64,000 nt of DNA, taken from positions 983,525 to 1,047,524 of the forward strand of contig NC_037593.1 of assembly GCF_003073045.1 (NCBI RefSeq), written 5' to 3'. The translations under genes were made by a program, and so were the position numbers. This DNA is from Pomacea canaliculata. Its lineage: Eukaryota > Mollusca > Gastropoda > Architaenioglossa > Ampullariidae. Numbering within the stretch: the first letter of the stretch is position 1; every line of letters begins with the position of its first letter. This document shows, in pieces, positions 1-13,300 of the stretch. The notes under the pieces are model-generated. The model was not told where the DNA came from. It ran no database searches and saw only the letters and a program-made list of their open reading frames with translations.

Positions 1-338
1 ATATTGGTTTACAGGTTTTTCCTAACCATTCCAACTGAATCAGTATTAAGGGAACCGAATTGTTTTCCATAGTAAACAGCTCATTAGAATTCTGGCTTTT
101 ACAACCCAAGCACAATGGCAAAATGTAACCAGCTTATTTTATTATTGGCAATCTATGTTTATTTAGATTCCTCACCTGACAAAAAGAGATTTTGAGAGTG
201 AGGTATCTAGAGTGCTTTCTTTTTTTATAGTTGAGTTCATTATATTTATAAAAGGGAGGTGACCTGATGCATATAGCAAGTGAAGATTGTTGTTTATGTG
301 TTATGCTCATGTGTCTGTGTGTGTTTTGCATGAGACAG
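1..338 (+). other. Intron of the myosin XVIII gene (partial)
   Basis: AT-rich sequence with no recognisable coding block. It ends in a polypyrimidine-poor acceptor (TGAGACAG) just before the first visible myosin exon. The upstream exons lie outside the window. Confidence 0.6.
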
Positions 339-2407
339 GTGGCAGATCTAAGTGCTCGGGTTCAAGGATATGAAGAAGGGAGTGTGGACAAACATGCTGT
401 AAAACGACTCGAGACCAAAATTCGTGACCTTGAGAGCCGCTTAGAGCTTGAACAATCTCAGCGACAGCGTTCTGAAGTTTGTGCCAATAGTGTTTCATTC
501 TAAACATTATTTTACAAAACAGGCCCCTTGTTTTAAATTATAAGAAGGATCTGAATGATGAGGCAGTTTTAGTATATAAATGATAAATGTGAATCATACA
601 TAATGCCAGTTTTAGTTTATGTCACATGCATGCAGTCTGTGATGGTAGGTGTGAGTAGGGAAAACATGGCCTACAGCAAAGAAGGCGAGTAGTTGGATAG
701 TAAATATTTTGATAGGCAAGAGTTTCTATTTATGATTGTGCTGTTCTGATCACTGACAAATCCTCCTGACCTTTGTTTCCTGTTCACAGACACAATTATC
801 ACGATACAAGGAGCAGCTAGAGAAAGGGGCTTCAGAGAGAGACGATCTGGTCACTGCTAAAACATCTGCGGAGGAGGTGTGCAAGCGAGCTCAGAAACAG
901 CTGAGAGAGCTGCGTGATGAGCTGGCGGAGGCTCAGAAACGTGAAATGGAGGCAGTGCACAAGAGCAAGGAGCAGGTGACACTTGTCTTCTTCACAAAAG
1001 TCTCTGGTTCCAAATGGGGTTGTCAGCAAAAGTTTGTTGTGGCATTCACTGCTTGCTGGGTACCATGCTTAGTCATATTTAGGGTTATCAGCCATTAAAT
1101 ATGCTGCACAGTTACAGCAGGCTAGTCAGTGTGCAGTGTACAGTAACTGGGTGCTGGTTATTTGTAGTGCAGATGTTGGTAATAGTTAATATACGCTTGT
1201 TGTGTGGTCAGGCAAACATCAGTATAACAGTAATAGTAATTGGTTAAACATGCATGCCTGTCAAAGTAAAATATCAATTGTAATGCAAAGACAAAGAACA
1301 AAGCATATCAAACACATCCCAAACAGAAAGAAGTGAAAATCTGAGCTTATGAATGCCAAACATGCAGAACCCAGAATTGTGGGGAGAAAGGAAGAGTTGA
1401 TTATGAAATGCATTAAGGTACTTGTGGAGAAAGTGAGATGTGACTGACTTGTGACCTACTCAGGAGCGGGAAGTAGAAGCGCTGGAAGAAGAGCTGGCCC
1501 AATGTCGTGCAGATCTCAAGCTAGCTTTCAAGCGAATATCAGACCTGCAGGCAGCGCTGGAAGAGGAGCTGGACTCTGATGAGGACAGTCTTCAACTGGG
1601 TGACAGGTACAATATGTTTGCTCTTTACACTGGCCCACTAAATGGCAATAATTGTTTCTTGTGTAGAAAATTCCATGGATCAGACATGTAGCCAGACAAG
1701 AGGTGTAGCTTCACGATGCTGTATATGTGTCATTTAGACTGTACTGTTGTTTCAGTATTGCTTTGTTTAACTGGATGGGTGAAATATTATCTCCAGTTCT
1801 GATAGAAGACTTCTTGATTTCAGTGACTTTGATGATTCTGAAGATGAAGGTAATGATGATCTAGACACGTATCTTGGCAATCACCATGCAGCAGGCAAGG
1901 GGAATGGCATGGGCCAAACTGCAGGCAGTTCTGATAAAATCAAGATGCAGATCGGAGAAAATGGTAAGAATGGCAGAGAGAAGGGCCCTGGTTTTTTTTT
2001 TTTTCTTTTTTTTCTGCGGCTGTTCACATTCTCAATAAGAGTCTCCAGGGATACGACTGTTTCTAGGTAGAACATTCTGTCCATTGTTACTGTACATAGT
2101 TTTTTTTACGTGCAGATAGTCTAGTTATATATAAAAGAACCAGAATCTGCTGTTGCTTTTTGTCACTCTGTAGTGTTGCTGTCTTAAAGTTCTGAAGAAT
2201 TCTTTATCTGTGCTTAAGAAAGTGCCTAACATTTATGACAGCTCTTAAAAAATATGGCATGTCCACTTTATTCTTATATTGGGTTGTATTTCCATTGTGT
2301 GAAGCTGTATTTCCATTGTGAAATACATATTTGTGATAGCTTTTGAAACAAATGTGCCTACTTTGTTTTTCTCTACTCTGCTGTGTGCAGGAACTGCTGA
2401 AGCATGA
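339..2407 (+). CDS. MYO18A: Unconventional myosin-XVIII heavy chain, C-terminal part (5' partial)
   Basis: C-terminal end of a myosin XVIII, an actin-binding, largely non-motile myosin of Golgi and cytoskeleton. Exons: 339-476, 790-975, 1464-1606, 1797-1963 and 2391-2407, all with GT/AG borders and matching phases. The first three encode uninterrupted heptad coiled coil rich in Glu, Lys and Arg. Exon 3 ends with the family-typical block KRISDLQAALEEELDSDED. Exon 4 is an acidic Ser/Asp linker (DFSDFDDSEDE), as in the myosin XVIII tail. The last exon supplies only TAEA and the stop codon. The motor, PDZ and most of the rod lie upstream of the window. MYO18A versus MYO18B cannot be settled from the tail alone. 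Another coiled-coil myosin is possible but fits the acidic tail less well. The tiny last exon is the least certain part; read-through of the preceding donor would give a different short tail. Confidence 0.8.
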
Positions 2408-5400
2408 GTACCTTGGATGGATGCAACAAACTGTGATCATTGCCCTGAATCCTTTGATACTTACTGTGACAACACTGCAGGCAAGTGTGTGATGCTGGCC
2501 GTGTCTGAGGGCAGTGCACATGTGTAAGGGCTATAAGCAGTCAGTATTAGGGGATATTAATCTTCCTTTTCCAGACATCTTGCATTAAACTGCCGCCATT
2601 TTCCTTGTCTTAGGCAGCTTGGACGGACTTCAGATATGCTGCCATCATTTAGGAGCATAGACTGATCGGTCTGATCCTTTAGAAGAATACTGCTATGTTT
2701 TTTTGGTGGGTCCAACTTATTTATATCATTTTATGTGAAATGTGTACATCACAGCTTACATAAATGTTAGTTTAAGGCAGGAAGTGGGAAACTTGATTGC
2801 TGCATCAAGTAGTGTGAAATGCTACATTGCACATTATCATTTGATAATTCAGTTGTCTTTTTTCTGTGATTATGCAGTTGATGTTTTATGGCTCACCAGT
2901 GGTTGAAGAATAAGAGGACATCAAATTATCGCATCTCTTTCAAGAATTTAGCATTCACTGTTGTAAGTTTGTGGTGATCACCGTTATATCCTTCACAATA
3001 TCTGGAAATGTCTCTTTGTTGTGTTGAGGATGGTGGTGGACTTGGAAAGATGTCTTTTCTTTCCACAATTGGCATCCACTGGGTTCACTTGGTCATTAGG
3101 CTAGGTCACTTGTCATAAGGCTAGGAGCATTTGGATTGCATGTTACTGCTGCTCTTGCAAAGTGAAGTATTTTGATCTCAGTGCCTTGTATAGTTTACCA
3201 GGGTTGTAAAGAGCTGGTGTGAGGGTCACCATAGTGGTTTGTAGTGTTCCTCCTGTACAAGTGTGTTTAATGACAGTTCTTTTGCCAAACCCTTATACCT
3301 AATTGTTTTCAAGGCTGTGTGCTTATGCAGTGCCTAAACCTTCAGTTATTCAGGTTTTGCATATAACCAGTGACGACAATTGTGCTGTGTTAAATAAACT
3401 GCAAAATTTAGTGCAGTACAGGTAGCACAGATACTGGCTGCCAAGAAACTTTGCTTGGGCCTATCGGGGACTTTATTGTTGACTGTTTTGAAGTGCTCCT
3501 GTGTGCAATATGCTGTAGGTAGTAGCAGCAAGAGCTGTTACCAGACTGGTTGGCTGACATCATGAATGTGACAACCTCAGGTGTATTTCAACACACTTTT
3601 GAGCAATGCCACAGGTTTGTAACAGTTTGTCATTCTTTTTGGGATGTGCTGTTCACTGAGGTGGTGTTTTTGCCTTGCCATTCACATGGTGCTGTTCAGA
3701 CCGTGATATTACGTGCATTTCTTTTGTACAATGTGTCTTCTGAGACACATGCATAGTGAATGTCCTAGGAAGAGGAATGTGGGAGGTTGTTGACTTGCCT
3801 CTGATTATAAACATTTGATGTGTCCCAAATATGTTGTTCAAAGTAGAGAAGTTCATAGTAATAGCCAGGTGTCCTGTGGTAGCTAGAGAAACTATCCATG
3901 CAATGTGTGGAGCAAATGTCTTTACATTTAGCAGGACTTCTGGGGAGAAGATCAAAATGTGGTACTTGGCCAACCTAGGGCAGTGACTTGCTCTCCCACA
4001 TGTCCACGATCTCCATAACAAACCTTCCTCCACAGGCTGATGCTACACAGTGATGTATGCTTTAGGAGCACATAAAATCAGGTGCTAATTTCCTGTTTCA
4101 TTATGTTTTTCAAAGTCTAATTTCCACTATTTCATTTGGTTTTCAAAGTCATGCAGTTTCTCAAACACTTCATTGTGCAAATGTTCCCACAGAAATTGTT
4201 CTTTGGAACATTGTAGCATACCATTTAGAGAAAATGTTCTGCCTTGTGCTTAGACAGATTGCTCAGTACACAATTATGGCCCACTTGGACATGCGGACAG
4301 CACTGAAAGGGTTCAAGTATATGACACTTGTCCATCATGACATCTACAGCACAGTACCACAGCTTCCATTGTTAACTTATAAGAAAGGACAAAGTACTTG
4401 GTAAACCAAGTTGCAATCAGTATTGTGTAGTTTTCTGATAGTGTAACAGCCTTTTGCTTTGGAGTAAAATTGTGGCTTGCAGATGGTAGCAAAGTGTTGA
4501 TGGCCCTGACTTTGCCACTTGCAGATTGTTTCACGTTTCCTTAGCCACCTGGAAGTGTTTGGCAGGATTTTCATACACATGTTCATATCTTTGTAAACAA
4601 TAACAAATGACATGTTTATATCTTTGTAAACAGTAACAAATGACATATTTATATCTTTGTAAACAGTAATGAATTCAGCTCATTTAGCCTAATAGAAAGG
4701 CTTTTTTTTTAAATGCAAGTTTTTCTGAATGCAGTGACTTGTATGTCTCACTATCCCTAATTAAAGCAGACATAAGCTCACTGCTCTTATTGCCTGTTAG
4801 GCTGTAAATCAGGGTCTAACATATTAACATATTATTTTTTTTTTCTTCAAGGTTTTATTTGTTATAAATAAAAACAGAACCAAATTTTAATCATGCTGTC
4901 CTTTTTTTAATAATGTAAGCAAGAGAATGGTATTTAAAGCAACTTTGAAGGCTATTTCTAGGGGTCAAAATTTGCCCGGATGTGGGTGATCAGTAAAGTC
5001 CTTCCCAACCAGCACAACAGGTCAGGTAGTGGCATGAGAGAGTTGCCCACTGCCTGTACATCCATTTTGGCTGGAGGATCTACCTTAACAAGAGTGCAAA
5101 ACTGTGACTGGGTGTAAGACAGGATCCAAAAAGTACCGTGTATCAATATACTGGAAATGAGACAGGGTTGTCGAGAGAACAAAAACACCATGGTGTTTGC
5201 AAACCTCAGGACTGAGCATCATAACCAGCCCATGTTTTCACACATTACATAATTTTTTTAAACTTTTTGCCTGACATATATCTCTGGTATCATATTTCAC
5301 TGGAATCCTGCAGTTATCAAATTAAAGTTTAACACAGAAATGAAATCTGTTGTTTTTTTTGGAAATGAGAAGCTAGGCATTCCATTTTTTATTGGCATTA

Positions 5401-6390
5401 TAATTGACAACAGTGTAAGATTATTTGTTGTTCATAGCTGTAAAAGTGTTGTATAAAAAAATGTGGAAGTCAAGTGGTCATTGTAGTCGAGAAAAATGGT
5501 ATGAAATGGTTTGGCTTGAGCATCTGCACGTCGGTTATTTTCACTGGCTAGATTAATTCTTCGTCTGTACTGGGGTGTAAGGGGATATTGAAGTTTATGA
5601 GTGACACACACCATTATGACCATACCTTATGGTTTAACTCGTGCCAGTGTCATAATGGAGAAACAAGATTGTTCAAGTTGCTGTGGGCAGGTGTTTCAAG
5701 CCATGTGACCAAGCTAAAGACAATTTTTTTTCTAAATGACCACAGTTTTAAATGCGGTGCATATCAATCTCACTGGACCTTTGCTACTTTATCATGTCTA
5801 TCTTTCATTAGATTTTATTTAGATTTATTTTAACTGATAGTTTCTGCTTATAGAGCTAATAAGTTTGAAGCACATTTTGTAAAATGTAATAATTTTTATA
5901 GTGAAAGAGAAGTCTCTACCATGAGATGTTGGTAATGGGGCAGAAGTGATGACAACTCAGTTTTAAAAACCATTATAATACAATTTTACAAAGTTTTAAA
6001 CCTAATAATTTCTAAATGGCAGAGAAACTCAAAACAAAGGTGTTAAGAAAATAAAGAATATTTTAAGAGAATTCTGATACATTTGTCTACCATTTCTCAA
6101 GTTAAAGCAGAGCTGAATGTGACAGTCATCTTTTAGAACGCTTTCACATGTTAGAAGACATGATATTTACAGATAAATAACTTATTAAATCATGTTATTG
6201 TTTTATGGCTGAGTACACTGTTTGGCACAAGAATGAAATGATGGGTGCATATGGTTTTCACAAAATAATTTTAGATAGCTTTTCATCAAAAGACAATGAT
6301 CTTGGATATGCTATCTCTGTATGTTGAACTGTAGCATGAAGCTATGTTGAGGAAGGAAAATGTATTTTCATGAGAACAAAATCTACAGTT
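2408..6390 (+). other. Probable long 3' UTR and downstream region of the myosin XVIII gene
   Basis: No coding potential seen on either strand; the open frames here are short and featureless. The + strand is rich in T and G, as expected downstream of a + transcript. AATAAA-type poly(A) signals occur at 3393-3398, 4867-4872 and 6050-6055, and any could end the transcript. A 33-bp tandem repeat lies at 4586-4670. Confidence 0.4.
4586..4670. repeat. 33-bp tandem repeat, about 2.6 copies
   Basis: The unit begins TATCTTTGTAAACAGTAACA and recurs at 4586, 4619 and 4652 with one or two differences. It is non-coding and lies downstream of the myosin gene. Confidence 0.7.
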
Positions 6391-9300
6391 CTGAGGCAGA
6401 CTGCTTCACTTTTCATGAAACTCAACACGAACCCATAAAAGAAGTTGAATGTGACCAGTAGTTAACATACTCCTCACTGTCTGCAGAAAAACAGCAACCA
6501 GACCTAGATACACCATCACCACGATGGAGTTTTCAGTGTTTGTCCTTAAGAAAAAGCACAGAACAATAAGGCAGCTATGCATGACATGCACAAATAAAAC
6601 AGACACAAATGCCAAGTATGCACAAACTACGATCAACCAAACACAAGCCTAGCTTACAATCAAGGTGTTGGTCACATCTGAATCCCAGTAAAATATTACT
6701 TAGTACAAAGCTGCATTTCAGATGTTAAGCAAGCTATATCGGTTTTGAATCACCCTATGCTTAGTTCAGAAAATAAATGTTAATCCTGCTCATCTGAAGC
6801 CAAACAGCAGTTAAAGACACTTGCTAGGAAGCACTCGTTAATGGCACTTACAAATTAACAGCAAACCTGGTTACCTTTAATTTTCACACGTGCACACATG
6901 CATTCACCCACACACAAAAATACACTTTAAGCAGGAGCAATTTCATTTTGCGTTTTTTATACTCGTACAGAGATAGAATGGTGACCATCAGAACAAGCAG
7001 ATTTCAGAGCAAGGTGATGGGGAATACTTAGACAAAATGTTTTTTAAGCTGTGCACAATCTGCCAAAGTAATAAGCAACCACACATACTGTCAGCTTAAA
7101 AAAACATTCTCCTATGACCTTTCTATGATGAAGTCTGGTACGTGAAGCTATGACACACTGATGTACATGATCAGATCATATTCAGTCTACAGGCAAAATT
7201 GTAGAATGACCAAGTTTGGCAAAGTTGTCTTTGAAAGTCACAGGACGTCAACAGTTTTGGGGCGAATGTTCTGGACATTGGAACTTTGGTCAACACGCTA
7301 AGTCGAAACTTTTATTTTTTCATTATGGCACTGATAGGTTTGGGATATGGGACTGATAGGTTTGTCGCTTTGCCCAGTTAAGAATAGCCTTAAGGACTTG
7401 AAGATTTGGTCATCAACAAGCACACTATAATCAGCACCTCCCCCAGAGCTCTCTACACATAATTTCACATTTATCACAGATATACTCCAATCTCAGCGTT
7501 CCAACATGTTCTCTTTGATGAAACACGTCACAATCTTGGCACTGGCACTTAATACATTTTGGGTAGAACATATCAAAATATGAAGTACTGCCTCCTCACT
7601 AACAATATCTTTGACTTTGTGCTGCTAGTCTCTAGCTGGATGATATAAATAAAAGAATTTTTAAATGTCATTCTATATCAAAAGGAATCACTTTTCACAA
7701 CATGAAAATATTTAAAAATTGTTGTTAGAAAAACTAAAGCAATCTGGGAGATTCTATGTATCAGACAGACCCAACATAATCTCAAACCACTAGTTAACAA
7801 TATATAAAAATTTAGGGCAAACCACCTGAATTATAAACCAGGCTTGATGGGTAAAACCTGTGACATGAAGACACTCTTCATTCAGCTAAACTCACTCTCT
7901 ACATGTCCTTTCCTCAGATGGCCCCTCATTTTCAAAGCCAGGAACACCATAGACTCAAAATAATGAAAGAGTGTAACAGAAGTGCACAAGATGCATCAGC
8001 ATGTCTTTACAAAAACAGATGCTACAATTAGAAAGATGCTTTTAATTATTATTGCTACTATTTCATCTGTAGCAACTCTAGAATATGGTATGAGTATGGT
8101 TTTGAAAACGAAGGAAAATCAGGGCCGCAAAACTTGAAATATCTCCACACAATTTATCACATGCTTGAGGACATACGGGGCTCAATCAGGACAACAGGTG
8201 ACTGTCAATATTGTTTAAACAAAAACAAGTCTGATCTATGCAAACATCTGGAGTAGTGGTGCAAGACAACACCCACTAACACCTAGTCTTCAATATCAGG
8301 CAGGTTACAGATCTCTTTTTATTATAGTCAAAGCCTCATTTCTGTGGAAACAACGCCTACTTTTCTTAAAAGTAAACAGAATGATTATTTGCTATTAAAA
8401 ATATGCAATTTCCCTTGGCATCAGAAAATAGTAGAGCTCTAGTTTTAGTTTTTTCTCCAAAATTCTAATAACTGCTTCATACAGCAAAGAGCTTGAAAAA
8501 TATGTCATCATGATCTCATGCTCCAGAGGGATTAGTGTAATATCCATCAATATTTTGAGATTTTTTCCACTGTGATCCATGTTTTGAAAACTTATTCTTT
8601 TCACCAGAGAAAGCAGTAAAATGACCGCCACGCACACGGGATGAGGGAAAGACAAATGCAGCTTTGTCATTTTGTTTCATGAATGTATGCAGTAGGATTT
8701 GGCTTCTATAATTTTCTTTTCATCAGGAATGAAAATGTATGAAGTGTTAAAAAATACAGTCATTGCTTATTATTAGATCAAATAAGTGCGTACATGTATG
8801 TACAAAATCAAGTATAATCTCACTGTTGAGACACCATACAGTACTTTGCATACAAAATACAGGTTGCAAAAAAAACCCTACATGTTGGTTACTGCTTGTC
8901 AAAAATGGATTATACAGACTCCTCAATAATTTTTAATGGCCCACCATCAGTAAAGCGCATTCTCGATCAAACACTATACAGAAAATTACAGTTTCACACA
9001 ATTCCCAATATTTATTATGATTGTCAGGTAGACTGGGAATGTATGAGACACAAGTACGCAGTGTAAAATGACAACTATGTGACACCTCATCACCCTCAGG
9101 CAACACTACAACCGACTAGATCTGGCCAGTGCCTTGGTAATGTGCAGCTGCAACCAGGCTGCTGGTGCCTTTCTCTTTTTTAAAATAGTTTTTGGCAGTT
9201 TTTACACCTCACCCAAGGACACAATCCTATGATCTTCACAATTTCTATGTGCATTACAGAGACTAACATTCACATTTTACAGGCCTAATCTTTCATTTCA

Positions 9301-10359
9301 CACATCTTTCACTTTCACAGTGCCTCATATTTTGTAGCACGCAAACTACGCAGCAGAGCATAGAAGGCACGAACGTCATTAGACCAGCTACCATACATTT
9401 CAACATTGGGATACAAAAAACTGCATTGTAAATAACAGAGTACTGAATTCAGGCAAAATAAATGTGATAGTAAGCCATCACTTTTCAGCTTAAATTAATG
9501 GGCAGTAATTGTTAAAAAAAAAGAAGACATTAACCAAACCCGCACCAATGTATCCAGTAGGAATATACAACAATCATGTGGAGAGGGAAAAATACATAGA
9601 GCAAACAATTTCTGAACATGGCTTAGAAGCACACAAAAATTTGGGAGATCTGACTTCATTCAGAAAATGCTGACTTTATTCTGAAAATTGAGGAACTCGG
9701 GTTTATTATAGCAAGTTACACCTCTTGCAGCCTCAAAAATGTCGCTGAACTTCATTGATGGATAAAGTCAAAGCACGAGATTTCTATTTTTATAGGTACT
9801 TTAAAAATAAAATTGGGACAAATGTATTTGACAAAAACAAAGTTATTTATCTTACAACACATGTTCATACATTTGTACACAGTTTACGAAGGCTTTGCCT
9901 TTTTAAGCAAAGAAGTACAAACATCTGAGGACCCACAATACCAATTTCTGTGGAGAAGTGCAAGCTAGTTAATACCATCATCTGTGGAGAGATGTTTGGT
10001 TCTTATCCTCAGACTAGAAATAGGTGCACATTGTAATCAACCTCAAAGACAAACATGCTCGTGACACCTAATCAATGTAAAAGCAAGTTTAAACATTGTC
10101 ATACAGAAATATTTCACATAAAAAAACTAGTTTTATGGCAATATATTGTAGTGAACCATAAATCATTTGCACAAACAAAACTAAAAAAGGCAAGGAATGA
10201 AAGACATGCTATTAACTATCTCCATATTTCTTTTGTGTGCATTCCACATCTGCATTGCATAAGAAATGTTTACAAAAAAAAAATGGTGTCAATGTTTCGT
10301 AAACTTTTCTTTTTAAATGACACAATCAAAGGAAGGACAGAAGATGGTACAAACAACTT
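6391..10359 (-). other. Probable long 3' UTR or flank of BCKDK
   Basis: No coding block recognised. The + strand turns A- and C-rich here, the mirror of the preceding 4 kb, which suits a transcript read from the opposite strand. Several TTTATT (reverse AATAAA) sites are present, for example near 8321, 9009 and 9700, so the transcript end cannot be placed. No TIR element or LINE was recognised in it. Confidence 0.35.
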
Positions 10360-13300
10360 CTAGATTCTGAAGCTTTCCGTTTTGCCATCAATATGAGCCA
10401 GGCGTAGGTACACATCGGTGCCAATGCCAGGCATGCTCTCCATGGTCAGGCTCCCTCCCAAGTATGTTGCATAAGCACGTGCTGTAGGTAGTCCAAAGCC
10501 ATACCTGCATGGGATTAGGACATCAAAAGGTGCACAAAGGGTGATAAAGTGAACCACACCTCTGAAAGCAGCTTCTTAGTTTCAAAGAGCCTGACACCAT
10601 AACCTAACTGTGATGGGTAACAAGGAGGAGGCTACAAGGAAGTGACTGTCATAAAGCTACAACTTCTAGTTAACAGGCAGCTACAAGTGCTGGTTAACAG
10701 GAAGATGTTTAAAAAATACTATACTTGACTATTTCACTTATATAACAACTTTTACACATCACTGCATCTTTTTTCATCATTTTACAGCATTTTAGTCCAA
10801 TGTATAAGCTCCTTGATTTTCTTACTTTCTTCTTATTTCCTTTCCTATTTATTTTCTTTAATTTATGTATTTGCGGCCCCATGATCCCTGAGGAGTAACA
10901 ATACACTAATTTATGCATTTCTTGTTTGTTGACAACATGTTTTAGAAATATCCTAGAAATAGAAATGCAACTTTGACTAAAGAACAATATTATTCTTGGA
11001 AACAGAATGTTGGAATGGTGGGCTGAGGACCTGTGATCCAGAATGATGCAAAGGTTCTAAGTTGCAAGTATGAAGGTGGCAGGTTTTAAATAGGATGAGC
11101 AGCAGCTATGGTGCTCTTTATGACTGATTATTTCTATCATTTACACAAGGTCTGCAGTAACACTCAACTATAGATCAAAGAATTCATTCCTAGTTTTTGC
11201 CATAAACTACTCTGAATAAGACAGCAAGATGAAAAGACATCATCTTACCCATGCATCTTTCCTGGCATGGGGCTGGACTGTGGATTGTTCATGAAGCCAT
11301 CAAAGATGTGCCCATCAGCCATTTCATCTGCAGAAGACCATGCAGTAGTGAAATTGTACTCAAAGACTTTGGACATCAGCTTGTTTGGGATGCCACCACC
11401 ACGGTCAGAAATCCTGCAGAAAGGGAATTTCTCACATTGTGTCAGATTGACATTTCACTGGGCCCAACTTACCACCTCCACTCTAAGAACTCATGTGCTA
11501 CGTACCTTTGCACACAGCACTGAGCCCAACTGACCCCTTCCATTCTAAGGACTCATGTCCTATGTACATGAGCACACAGCTCAAACATGCTACACTGTAT
11601 GTGCAATACTAGCTGACAAAGTAGGCAGAAAGTCCAAAACTCAGCTGCTTGTCTCGCTTTCCAGACTTGTAAATGTGAACATGTCACACGACTTCTTCAT
11701 TCTCTTCACTGGCTACCATTAAAAGCTTGAATAGATTACAAGCTCTCAACTCTATGCTATGGATTCTTTGAAGGCTCCTCCCCAACTACTTTACTGAAAT
11801 CTTGTCTGTCCACACTCCTGCCTGAAACCTTGGCTCCTCATCAGTCTCGCGCATTCTGTCCTCCCTCCCACAAAGACAGACTGGTATCTTTCAGTTATCA
11901 TTATTGCTCTGAGCAGAGAGTACGATCTATCTTGGTCGTGATACTGCACATTATAAGTACCCATTATTATTATTATTAAATGCACTTTAACTACCACTAT
12001 GTCCTTCATTGCTGCCTTGTGTGTACACGATTTATATCCTCAACAAATGTATTTTTATGACAGGAAAGTGTTTTAGAAAATACTTCTTTCCAATACAATT
12101 AAGCTGATTTTACACACCTGATAACAAAATCACTGTCATTATTGGCTATAGTGACAACCACTTCTGGCAGATTGTTACGATTGTTGGCATGCGTTTCAAC
12201 AGTTGCTCTGAAAATCAGAGAAGAAAAAATTATGAAAAAACATTTCATCTTAAGAAATATTTGTGCCAATTCACATCCATTGCAATATAAAACATACTAG
12301 CATGCAGCATTCACTCACTTGTTCACCGAGTAACTGTACTGTTTAACACTTGTTCACTAAGTTACTGAACATCTTAACACTAACACCTGTTCGGCCATTT
12401 ATGTCTTGACTGTTGTCAGGCATGACTGTCATGTCATCACTGGTTTACCCAATAAGCCCAGAAAAAGACAACTTCCAAATACAATTTAAACTTTGTGTCT
12501 AATAACATGTCTTTCACTTTTCAATTCTGTGTATCCACCCTTATTTACATAAATTAACAACAAATGGAAATCATTGATTCTTACAGAAATGTTTTATATT
12601 TAAAAATATTTTTCTTTCTAGATTTGAGTGTATCATGTTTGTCTACCTGAGGTTCCTTGGAAAAAGGATTTTAAATAACAAAGAAATCTAGCAGCCAGAT
12701 ATCTGAACTAAGTGGGAAGGAAATGAGATAAAAGCCATATTTTTAAGACATAATTTTCTTATTTCAAGTTAGGAAGTAACTTGTGTTTGTGCAGGAACTG
12801 GCTAAAAAACAAATTACCTGAAAGCATTCTTGAGTAGTTCCGTCAGGATGTAGTCAAAAGGAGGCTGGATGTATGGAAAGGTTACATTCAGGTGACCATT
12901 CAACGAAACCTCTGGGGCATATCCATACTTTCCCTCACATATAGACCTGGAGTTACCACAAAATGAAAGTCTCATTTAATCATGTAATCAAACAGACAGA
13001 CACTAAAGTCGTCCTCAAACACAATGAAAGTTATAATAATCGTGTACACAGACACAAAAATCTTCCTCAAATGGCCAAATTAACATAATAGTCTGTGACA
13101 TGGCACACAATACTTCATGCCCACTGATCATTCAATTGTGATGAAAGTTTGTCAAAACTCACTTTACATTAAGTTAGCTTTATGAAGATGGTGACATTTA
13201 TGTCTGTCAAATAAACTTAAGACAAGGGTGAAAAGTACATCCCTCTTACAAACAAGCAAGACAGGAGAGATCACCTCTATCATGCTAATCTAACATCATG

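Noticed and set aside
3653-4033. 126-aa minus-strand open frame
   Set aside because: It lies in a T/G-rich 3' region, with no family likeness and no splice context.
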